DNA of 6,256 bases, taken from contig DATCVR010000117.1 of NCBI GenBank assembly GCA_036566745.1, forward strand, positions 1-6,256. Reading direction: 5' to 3'. The notes beneath the pieces were generated by a model. That model was given only the letters and a program-made list of their open reading frames with translations, ran no database searches and was not told the origin of the DNA. Both the position numbers and the translations under genes were made by a program. The DNA is from DATCVR01 sp036566745. Its GTDB lineage: Bacteria > Actinomycetota > Actinomycetes > Jiangellales > Jiangellaceae. Shown here in pieces: positions 1 to 4,462 of the stretch. The number at the start of each line of letters is the position of its first letter. The first letter of the stretch is position 1.

Positions 1-137
1 CACCTGATCACCCGACACGCCCACCCGCCCGAGCACGTCTGGGCCTGGTCCCGATGGCGACGCCGACGCCAACACCAAGCCCGAACCAGCCACTACAGCC
101 GACGAGGCCACCACCCACCACAAATGCCGTTGCAGTA
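1..137 (+). mobile_element. Right end of an IS701-like insertion sequence
   Basis: The element appears to end at 137, just before CTAG at 138-141. IS701-family elements are known to duplicate a 4-bp YTAR target, and CTAG fits that rule. The last bases (AAATGCCGTTGCAGTA, 122-137) would be the right terminal inverted repeat. The left end is outside the window, so the repeat cannot be matched and the duplication cannot be shown. To the right, the minus-strand frame of the 142-577 remnant runs straight into the element, as expected if the insertion interrupted an existing gene. Confidence 0.42.
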
Positions 138-141
138 CTAG
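1..141 (+). CDS. IS701-like transposase, C-terminal end only
   Basis: This is the last 46 codons of an open frame that enters from the left edge and stops at TAG 139-141. It contains WAWSRWRRRRQHQARTSHYS (residues 14-33 of the fragment), a Trp/Arg/His-rich tail followed by HY-x-RR. I recognise this tail from actinobacterial IS701-type DDE transposases. The catalytic domain lies outside the window, so neither family nor activity can be confirmed here. The stop codon sits at the extreme end of the element, and two of its three bases belong to the apparent CTAG target, so the host target may supply it. An antisense frame is also open across this stretch, which is common in DNA this G+C-rich. The family call rests on the basic, aromatic tail alone. 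Another DDE transposase family with a similar tail is possible. Confidence 0.55.
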   Translation, partial: HLITRHAHPPEHVWAWSRWRRRRQHQARTSHYSRRGHHPPQMPLQY

Positions 142-577
142 ATGTCCTGCCGGGGCCGTAGCGCCTGGTGGCACCGCGGCGGCGAAGTCGCTCTTGGCGG
201 CGGCGTCACCGGTGAACCCAACCGGGCCGGGCGGGGGTGCTCCCAAGTGAGCGCCCCCGGGTTCGCCGTCCGAGACCAGCGAGGCGATCTCGGTTTGGGC
301 GGCGGCAAACTCTGGCGGGATCGAACCGAGCTGCTCCTGCGCGGTTCCGACCTTATCCATCGCCAGAGAGACCGCATGGACCGTCGCCGTGCATCGACAA
401 GATCTGCAGCGCCCGCGCAGCCGCCGGCTCGGGCCCGGCCGTGATCCCAGCCGTGGACTGGTGTTAGCGCGCCACAGTAGATCCGGCGCCGTCGAGAGCA
501 ACGACCACCTCGGTGATCGAAGGCGCGGCACCAACCCCAGCGACCTGCTCACCCACGACGCCGAGGCCCCGCGAAAC
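142..577 (-). pseudogene. Remnant of an unrecognised minus-strand gene trapped between two IS elements
   Basis: This stretch has no intact gene. On the minus strand, one frame runs from 577 to a TAA at 464-466, with residues such as GEQVAGVGAAPSITEVVVAL. It then continues open in the same frame (ITAGPEPAAARALQIL) to about 390. A second frame takes over near there and reads TATVHAVSLAMDKVGTAQEQ and LGSIPPEFAAAQTEIASLVS down to the IS701-like end. The Ala/Glu/Gln-rich helical character resembles small coiled-coil hypothetical proteins common in actinomycetes, but I cannot name a family. It would have one premature stop and one frameshift. Its start is lost at the IS3 border and its end at the IS701 border. 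The ATG at 376-374 could begin a short surviving frame, but I see no convincing ribosome site there. The plus-strand open frames across it look like shadows. Confidence 0.4.
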
Positions 578-606
578 TGAACCGCACTGGGTCTGATGGC
601 GGCTCT
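578..606 (+). repeat. IS3 terminal inverted repeat, orfB-side end
   Basis: It begins TGAACCGCACTGGG and pairs with 1911-1940. In a 30-column alignment with one gap I count 23 identical positions. The outer block CCCAGTGCGG(T/C)TCA is nearly perfect. The repeat lies just beyond the restored orfB stop at 609-611, as usual for compact IS3 elements. Confidence 0.8.
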
Positions 607-608
607 GG

Positions 609-1546
609 TCATTTGATTTCAACCAGGGTCTTGTTGCCCTGCTGAGTAGCGTAGAGCCTCCCCTCGAACTCGGTCGGTAGTCGATCGCCGAGGTAGCCGT
701 GTAGTCGCTGGTGGTTGTGCCAGTGGACCAGCCAAGCGTGCCGAGTTCGACGTCATCGACGGTGCGCCACGGGCCGGGCCGGGCATGGCCGCGGATCAGC
801 TCGGCCTTGTAGTAGCCGTTGACCGTCTCGGCGAGAGCGTTGTCGTAGCTGTCGCCCACGGATCCGATCGAGAGGACCGCGCCGATCTCGGCGAGCCGCT
901 CGCCGTAGCGCACCGATGTGAACTGGCTGCCGGCATCGCAGTGGCAGCGCAGACCCTCGAGTTGGGTGCCGCGGGACCAGCGGGCCATCTCAAGGGCGTC
1001 GAGGACCATCTCGGTTCGCATGTGCGGTGCGACGCGCCACCCGACGATCATCCGGCTGAAGACGTCGATGATGGAGCAGACGTAGGCGATGCCGGCGAAC
1101 GCCGGGACGTAGGTCAGGTCGGTGATCCACAGCTGGTTCGGAGCTATGGCGGTGAAGTCCCGCTTCACCAGGTCCGGATGCCGAGCCGAGGCGGGGTCCG
1201 GTTTGGTGGTCCGGACCCGCTTGGTGCGCCGGGCGCCCTGGATGCCTTCGGTGTGCATCAGCCGAGCGACCTGGTCACGGCCGACGTCGTGCTCGGCCCG
1301 CCGGGCGGCCTTCCACAGCTTCCGCGCTCCGTAGACCCGGTAGTTGTCCTCCCACAGCGTCCGCAGCGCAGGCCGGAGCTCGGCGTCTCGGACCGCACGA
1401 GCACAGACGGGCCGGGACTTCGCGGCGTAGTAGGTGCTCGAAGCCACCTGCCGCCCTGCCTTGGACAGGGTGCTGCAGATGGACTCGACTCCGAGCTTGC
1501 GACCCGCGACGACGTCGCCACGGTTGGCGTCGATGAAGGCGACTAC
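609..1546 (-). pseudogene. IS3-family transposase OrfB (DDE integrase domain), frameshifted near the C-terminus
   Basis: This is the catalytic half of an IS3 transposase. Counting from the in-frame GTG at 1447-1445, it reads VYGARKLW (residues 38-45), then the rve-type catalytic core. The core has Asp110 in WITDLTYV, Asp171 in CDAGSQFTS and Glu207 in DNALAETVNGYY. Asp171 to Glu207 gives the DD(35)E spacing of the family, so the triad is intact. After Trp240 (codon 730-728) the frame is lost. Restoring one C in the CC at 728-729 (plus strand) gives VHWHNHQRLHGYLGD and ends ATQQGNKTLVEIK at TGA 609-611, the standard C-terminus. As sequenced, the frame instead reads through the IS end to TAA at 464-466. 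The frame is open upstream to 1603 and overlaps orfA, so expression would need the usual -1 shift. 1546 is a nominal start. Decay and a homopolymer error are both possible. Confidence 0.85.
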
Positions 1547-1886
1547 CTCTTGTATTGGCGGTCGAGTTCCGCCCCGAAGAAAGACGCCGCGCGCTTGAGG
1601 ATCTCATTCGCACGACGCAGCTCGCGGTTCTCCTGCTCGAGCTCGCGGATCTTCTTAGCCTCCGCCGTCGTCACACCGGCGCGTGTCCCTCGTCGATGTC
1701 GGCCTGCTTGACCCACTGACGCACCGACTCGACCCCGTAGCCCAGCTGCGTCGCGACCCGCTGGACCGTGCCGTGCTCGGTCCCCAACTCTGCTCGCAAC
1801 GTGCGGACCATCCGGACCGCTGCTGCCTTCTCCTCCGTGCCGTAGCGCCGCGTCTGCGGCTTCCCGAGAACCTGCTCCATTGGCAT
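1543..1886 (-). pseudogene. IS3-family transposase OrfA (helix-turn-helix, leucine-zipper), frameshifted
   Basis: This is the N-terminal DNA-binding subunit of the IS3 transposase. From ATG 1886-1884 (or ATG 1880-1878) it reads a basic YGTEEKAAAVRMVRTLR segment and then GYGVESVRQWVKQADID, the helix-turn-helix recognition region typical of OrfA. GAGG lies 8 bases upstream of ATG 1886. The GGAG next to it suits ATG 1880 better, with 8 bases of spacing. The frame hits TGA at 1671-1673 after HAPV. Restoring one base at the CC of 1676-1677 brings it into TTAEAKKIRELEQENRELRR (the zipper, with heptad-spaced hydrophobics), then FFGAELDRQYKR and the normal TAG at 1543-1545. The tail overlaps orfB in the -1 frame. 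This break is in addition to the orfB break. Confidence 0.82.
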
Positions 1887-1910
1887 GGCTCCATCCTCGT
1901 TTCCAAGGTC

Positions 1911-1940
1911 AGGAGCCTCCAACTTCCCCAGTGCGGCTCA
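1911..1940 (-). repeat. IS3 terminal inverted repeat, orfA-side end
   Basis: On the plus strand it ends CCCAGTGCGGCTCA at 1940, the reverse complement of the opposite end with one substitution in that block. The inner half is more diverged. It lies about 25 bp upstream of the orfA start, where the transposase promoter of an IS3 element is expected. The similarity may continue a few bases outside both ends (CAGTT followed by CG, with one extra T on one side). Confidence 0.8.
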
Positions 1941-2501
1941 GTTCGATGGCATATGGGCACTCGTCGCCACGACTGGAATGCGACGCTCCGAGCTGGCGGG
2001 CATCTCCCGACGGAACCTCGACCTCGACAACGAGTTCCTGGACGTCGAAGGCACGCGAGTGACCGTTGGCGGCCAGGTAGCCGACTCGGACGGCAAGTCG
2101 CACACAGGCGTGCGAGGAATCTCCTTGGATGCCTTCACCGTGAAGCACCTCAAGCGCTACCTCGAACGCATCGACATCGGACGGGAGGCCTTCGGCAAGG
2201 ACTACCCGAACCACGGGATGTGCTGGTCGACCGCGCCGGGGTTCCCAGAATCCGGCTGCACGACGTCCGGCACACCTACGCCACGCTCGCGATGGACGCG
2301 GGCGCGGACGCCAAGCTGCTTGCGGATCGGCTGGGCCACGACCTGACAACGATGCTGAAGGTCTACACGCACCGAACCCAGGGTCGAGACCGTGAGATCG
2401 CGCGGAAGATGGCTGGGCTGATCGAGGCCGCAATCGACCCCACTACGGCGGCTAAAGCGGAGGCCCCTGCTACAGAATCTGCTACAGATCAGCCAATGTA
2501 A
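1941..2501 (+). pseudogene. Tyrosine recombinase/integrase, N-terminally truncated with an internal deletion
   Basis: This is the C-terminal catalytic domain of a phage-type tyrosine integrase, the enzyme that inserts and excises an element at an att site. Frame one (from 1942) reads GIWALVATTGMRRSELAGIS, with the box I catalytic Arg at 1981-1983, and a candidate beta-hairpin Lys in SDGKSHTGVRGISL. Within 2221-2226 it switches frame to LVDRAGVPRIRLHDVRHTYA. That part holds His (2259-2261), Arg (2268-2270), the GH His (2337-2339) and the nucleophile Tyr (2364-2366, VYTHRT). Family members normally carry about 15-20 more residues at the switch (a CW...PHPDTITRRF-like segment), so a deletion that is not a multiple of three fits. 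The core-binding N-terminus is absent because the IS3 end abuts codon one of the remnant. Motif conservation suggests recent loss. The tRNA 138 bases downstream is the likely integration target. Confidence 0.85.
2467..2490 (+). repeat. Tandem 12-bp repeat at the integrase 3' end
   Basis: CTGCTACAGAAT is followed directly by CTGCTACAGATC, with 10 of 12 positions identical. It falls within the last codons of the integrase (ATESATDQPM). Short direct repeats beside an integrase gene can be arm-type binding sites. It could equally be a small replication-slippage duplication in a tolerant C-terminal tail. Confidence 0.4.
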
Positions 2502-2547
2502 GCGGTCACGGATAGATGACTCATGACCGCGATCTGGTCGGCCGACC
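2502..2547. repeat. Two dyads between the integrase stop and the tRNA
   Basis: GCGGTCA (2502-2508) and TGACCGC (2524-2530) form a 7-bp inverted repeat around a 15-base spacer, starting at the last base of the integrase stop codon. A perfect 12-bp palindrome, GGTCGGCCGACC, follows at 2536-2547. No T-run follows either, so a strong intrinsic terminator is unlikely. They may mark protein-binding or recombination-related sequence, or a weak terminator for the integrase. No gene is seen in 2502-2600. Confidence 0.4.
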
Positions 2548-2601
2548 GCTCGGCAGCTCCCCCACGCGGACTCATCGCCGCAGGTCAACGGCCATAAACT
2601 G

Positions 2602-2634
2602 CGAAGACCCGGACCGTCATGGTCCGGGCCTTCG
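2602..2634 (-). terminator. Hairpin terminator downstream of tRNA-Val
   Basis: CGAAG-A-CCCGGACC, loop GTCAT, then GGTCCGGG-C-CTTCG: 13 pairs with a single A/C mismatch. On the minus strand it lies 5 bases past the discriminator of the tRNA and is followed by AGTTTATG, a weak U-stretch. Strong stems with poor U-tracts are common terminators in high-G+C actinobacteria. It would end the tRNA transcript, and any read-through from the upstream protein genes. The stem is nearly symmetric, so it may also act on plus-strand integrase transcripts. Confidence 0.65.
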
Positions 2635-2639
2635 TGGTG

Positions 2640-2711
2640 TGGGCGCAGCAGGGTTCGAACCTGCGACCCCTGGTTTGTAAGACCAGTGCTCTACCGCTGA
2701 GCTATGCGCCC
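2640..2711 (-). tRNA. tRNA-Val (anticodon UAC)
   Basis: A full 72-nt cloverleaf reads on the minus strand. The acceptor stem is GGGCGCA/TGCGCCC. The D-stem is GCTC/GAGC. The anticodon stem is CTGGT/ACCAG around CTTACAA, giving anticodon UAC, which decodes the valine codon GUA. A 5-base variable loop and the T-arm GCAGG-TTCGAAC-CCTGC follow, then discriminator A at 2640. The 3' CCA is not encoded. A candidate -10 (TACGCT, 2735-2730) lies a short way upstream with no clear -35. The 3' half of the gene faces the degraded integrase, so it is the likely attB for that element. The tRNA itself looks intact, as integration at tRNA 3' ends usually leaves it. Confidence 0.95.
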
Positions 2712-2823
2712 CTGTCGATGCGGTGGATCAGCGTACCGAGGCGGCAGGCGTTGCTCCCAATCCTCCGCACGCCTCGACTGTTGCCGCCGGGGTCATCGAC
2801 CTGCCGTCCGCAGCAGCCTGCCT

Positions 2824-3285
2824 TCAGGAAACACCACTGGCCGGCGGTTGGCCATCGTGAGCGTCCTCGGCCGGGCGTTCGGCTCCGGCGTGCCGCGGCC
2901 GCGGAAGCTCGCCGTCGGCCTGCCCGAGGATCTTCGCGATCGCGCTGGCCACCTCGGTGGACAGGTCGCGGCCGTCGTCGCGACGGTGCCGCCCGCCCGA
3001 TCCGCCGCGGTGGCGATGGCCCGCGCCGGTGTCGATGGTGCTCTCGACGGCGAGGAACTCAGCCGTGGCCGACGCCTCGCAGGCACGGCACACGGTCTGC
3101 CCCAGGCGTCGCACCAGCGTGGTCGATCCGCAGGTGGGGCACTGGTCGAGATCCGTGGACCATCCGTGCGTCTGCTGACATTCCGGGCATACCAGCACCT
3201 GCTCGTCGAAACGTACGGCTCGCACCCACAGGCGCGACCCCCGAGCGGGGTCGGACTGCCGGGCACCGCACCGATAGCAGGGCAT
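2824..3285 (-). CDS. Zinc-ribbon protein with four CxxC motifs, function unknown
   Basis: A 153-residue soluble protein. Four CxxC pairs lie in its first half: C3/C6 (MPCYRCGARQ), C33/C36 (VCPECQQTH), C49/C52 (QCPTCGS) and C66/C69 (VCRACEAS). They could form two structural zinc ribbons, with C33/C36 and C49/C52 the obvious inner pair. The second half is low complexity: a His/Arg/Gly stretch (HRHRGGSGGRHRRDD), a short helix (EVASAIAKILGQ) and a Pro/Arg/Ala tail. No catalytic motif is visible, so nucleic-acid or protein binding is the conservative guess. I do not recognise a named family. The start at ATG 3285-3283 is supported by GGAAGGAA, which ends 7 bases upstream. It follows the peroxiredoxin stop by 24 bases on the same strand, so it is probably the last gene of that operon. 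Confidence 0.78.
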   Translation of the reverse strand: MPCYRCGARQSDPARGSRLWVRAVRFDEQVLVCPECQQTHGWSTDLDQCPTCGSTTLVRRLGQTVCRACEASATAEFLAVESTIDTGAGHRHRGGSGGRHRRDDGRDLSTEVASAIAKILGQADGELPRPRHAGAERPAEDAHDGQPPASGVS

Positions 3286-3309
3286 GAACGCATTCCTTCC
3301 GTCGCGCGC

Positions 3310-3771
3310 TCAGGCCGCGCGTAGGTCGTCGAGGACCCGACGATACTCGGCGACGTCGCGGGCATCAGGCAAGGCGTTGACCACATTCCAGCGCACCACG
3401 CCCTGGGCGTCGATGACGAACGTGCCCCTCGACGCGGCACCCCGATCAGCGTCGAAGACGCCATACGCCGAGGCCACCGCGCCGTGCGGCCAGAAATCCG
3501 ACAGCAGCGGGAAGTCGAAACCCTCCGCGTCGGCGAAGGCGCGCAGGGTGAACATCGAGTCGCACGAGACGGCGAGCACGACGGTGTCGCCCGGCACCGC
3601 CGGCACGAGCTCGTCACGCAACGCACACAGCTCGCTCGTGCACACGCCGGTGAAGGCGTACGGATAGAACACCAACACCACCGGCCGGCCTCGGAAGTCC
3701 GAGAGCCGCACCGTGGATCCGTGCTGATCGGCCAGCGCGAAATCCGGCGCCGGCGCGTTCAGCAGGCTCAC
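3310..3771 (-). CDS. ahpE: AhpE/Bcp-type peroxiredoxin
   Basis: A thioredoxin-fold peroxidase of 153 residues that would reduce hydrogen peroxide, organic peroxides or peroxynitrite in the cytosol. The active-site signature P37-x3-T41-x2-C44 (YPYAFTGVC) gives the peroxidatic Cys44 with its Pro and Thr partners. Arg115 in SRGTFVID completes the usual set. SDFWPHGAVASAYGVFD (91-107) is almost a fingerprint of the AhpE group. M. tuberculosis AhpE is a 1-Cys enzyme. Here a second cysteine, Cys49, lies five residues after Cys44 (CTSELC), the spacing at which atypical 2-Cys Bcp enzymes carry their resolving cysteine. Cys70 (VSCDSMF) is a third. Start GTG 3771-3769 overlaps the upstream stop as GTGA, which implies translational coupling. 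The symbol is given by family resemblance and context. Confidence 0.9.
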   Translation of the reverse strand: MSLLNAPAPDFALADQHGSTVRLSDFRGRPVVLVFYPYAFTGVCTSELCALRDELVPAVPGDTVVLAVSCDSMFTLRAFADAEGFDFPLLSDFWPHGAVASAYGVFDADRGAASRGTFVIDAQGVVRWNVVNALPDARDVAEYRRVLDDLRAA

Positions 3772-4202
3772 CTGCGTCCCGAGCCCTTGGGTGCCACCAA
3801 CTTCGTCCCCGCCCATTCCTCGGCCGCCGAGATGCTCGTCGTGGTCGACAACCCCGCCGTCAGAGCGGCGTCGGCGATGTCGCTGGCTTCGACGTGCCCG
3901 TCGCGCCCGACCTTCGGCGTGAGCAGCCACACGACTCCCCCTGGCGCGAGGTCGGCGAGCGAGTCGACCAGGGCGTCCGTGAGGTCGCCGTCGTCGTCAC
4001 GCCACCACTGGAGCACGACGTCGGCGACGTCGCCCGCCCCTTGGTCGAGAAGCTCGCTGCCCGTGACGTCCTCGATGTCGATCCGGAGATCGTCATCACA
4101 GTCCTCGTCCCAGCCGAGCTCCTGAACCACCTGGCCCGGGCGGAATCCGAGCCGGGCAGCCGGTCCTTCGTGCTGCACCGAATCGTCCGCGGTCTGGCCC
4201 AC
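3768..4202 (-). CDS. DUF3052 family protein
   Basis: A 144-residue acidic cytosolic protein of unknown function, close to the usual length of the actinobacterial DUF3052 family. Features are RLGFRPGQVVQELGWDEDCD (17-36), an Asp/Glu-rich middle (WWRDDDGDLTDALVDSLADL), a strand GGVVWLLTPKVGR, and the C-terminal SDIADAALTAGLSTTTSISA, which recalls regulator-like or methyltransferase-like folds with no catalytic motif. No transmembrane segment or signal peptide is seen. Start GTG 4202-4200 is favoured by AAGGAGG at 4216-4210, 7 bases upstream. The stop overlaps the peroxiredoxin start by 4 bases, so the two are probably made together. It is the first gene of the minus-strand cluster and diverges from aceE. 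A DUF3052 gene lies between ahpE and aceE in mycobacteria as well. Confidence 0.87.
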   Translation of the reverse strand: MGQTADDSVQHEGPAARLGFRPGQVVQELGWDEDCDDDLRIDIEDVTGSELLDQGAGDVADVVLQWWRDDDGDLTDALVDSLADLAPGGVVWLLTPKVGRDGHVEASDIADAALTAGLSTTTSISAAEEWAGTKLVAPKGSGRR

Positions 4203-4412
4203 CGATCATCCTCCTTGAATGTGCCGGACACGCAGGGTGCGCGTCCGCCGTCTGCCGTAGTCCACCCAAGTGGAGGTGGGTTGCGCAAGTGGACCCACCG
4301 ATTCCAGGCGCCCGACGTGCCCTGTTCGCCCCTGTGCAACCGCCCGGACACCGCCATCGGGCTGCCCCGGACGTGACGCCTGCGTGCTGAGCGAGCAGGA
4401 TAGAGGGAAGAG
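4203..4412. promoter_or_regulatory. Divergent control region between the DUF3052-peroxiredoxin operon and aceE
   Basis: These 210 bases separate the two divergent starts and must hold both promoters. The centre has nested symmetry. TCCAC-CCAA-GTGGA lies at 4261-4274. The heptamer AAGTGGA occurs at 4268-4274 and again at 4287-4293, 19 bases apart. GGTGGGT (4275-4281) and ACCCACC (4293-4299) are inverted. The palindrome TTGCGCAA sits at 4281-4288. This could be an operator for a regulator of pyruvate dehydrogenase or of redox genes. I cannot assign promoter hexamers with confidence. For aceE, GGATAGA (4398-4404) is -10-like but very close to the ATG at 4413. Confidence 0.5.
4210..4216 (-). promoter_or_regulatory. 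Strong ribosome binding site of the DUF3052 gene
   Basis: AAGGAGG on the minus strand lies 7 bases before GTG 4202. It is a near-perfect anti-16S match and fixes the GTG start. An ATG lies between the two in another frame (ATGATCGG) but leads to no matching protein. Confidence 0.75.
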
Positions 4413-4462
4413 ATGACAACCGACGCTGACGCCGGCGTCCCCACGACCACGAAGGGATCGTC

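Larger units (their letters stand above)
578..1940 (-). mobile_element. IS3-family insertion sequence, complete ends, frame-broken transposase
   Basis: The element is 1363 bp with TGA...TCA termini, the usual 5'-TG...CA-3' form for IS3, and imperfect inverted repeats at 578-606 and 1911-1940. It carries orfA and then orfB on the minus strand, in the overlapping IS3 arrangement in which a -1 ribosomal frameshift makes the OrfAB transposase. Both reading frames carry an apparent single-base loss, so the copy is probably inactive unless these are sequence errors. The flanking bases (AAAC on the left, GTTC on the right) are not direct repeats, so no target duplication is seen. The flanks also belong to different genes: an unidentified remnant on the left and an integrase on the right. 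Confidence 0.85.

Noticed and set aside
142..444. A 100-codon plus-strand open frame starting just after the IS701-like end
   Set aside because: The product is Arg/Gly-rich with no family resemblance. The minus strand over the same bases reads as a more protein-like helical sequence.
464..608. Apparent 49-residue C-terminal extension of the IS3 transposase
   Set aside because: It arises only because the frame is lost at 728-729. It reads through the terminal inverted repeat into unrelated flanking sequence, and the proper stop is at 609-611.
785..1711. A 308-codon plus-strand open frame inside the IS3 element
   Set aside because: It is antisense to the orfB/orfA coding sequence, where the DDE motifs are clear on the minus strand.
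1683..1940. N-terminal part of the plus-strand frame that ends in the integrase at 2501
   Set aside because: This portion lies inside the IS3 element, antisense to orfA, and does not resemble an integrase. Only the part from about 2223 onward is integrase sequence.
2742..2806. Inverted pair CGGCAGG (2742-2748) and CCTGCCG (2800-2806) between the tRNA and the zinc-ribbon gene
   Set aside because: The 51-base spacer and G+C-rich context make it a poor terminator or operator. It is probably chance.
2619..3287. A 222-codon plus-strand open frame reading through the tRNA region
   Set aside because: Its start translates the antisense of tRNA-Val (QQGSNLRPLVCKTSALPLSY), a well-known spurious peptide, and the rest is antisense to the zinc-ribbon gene.
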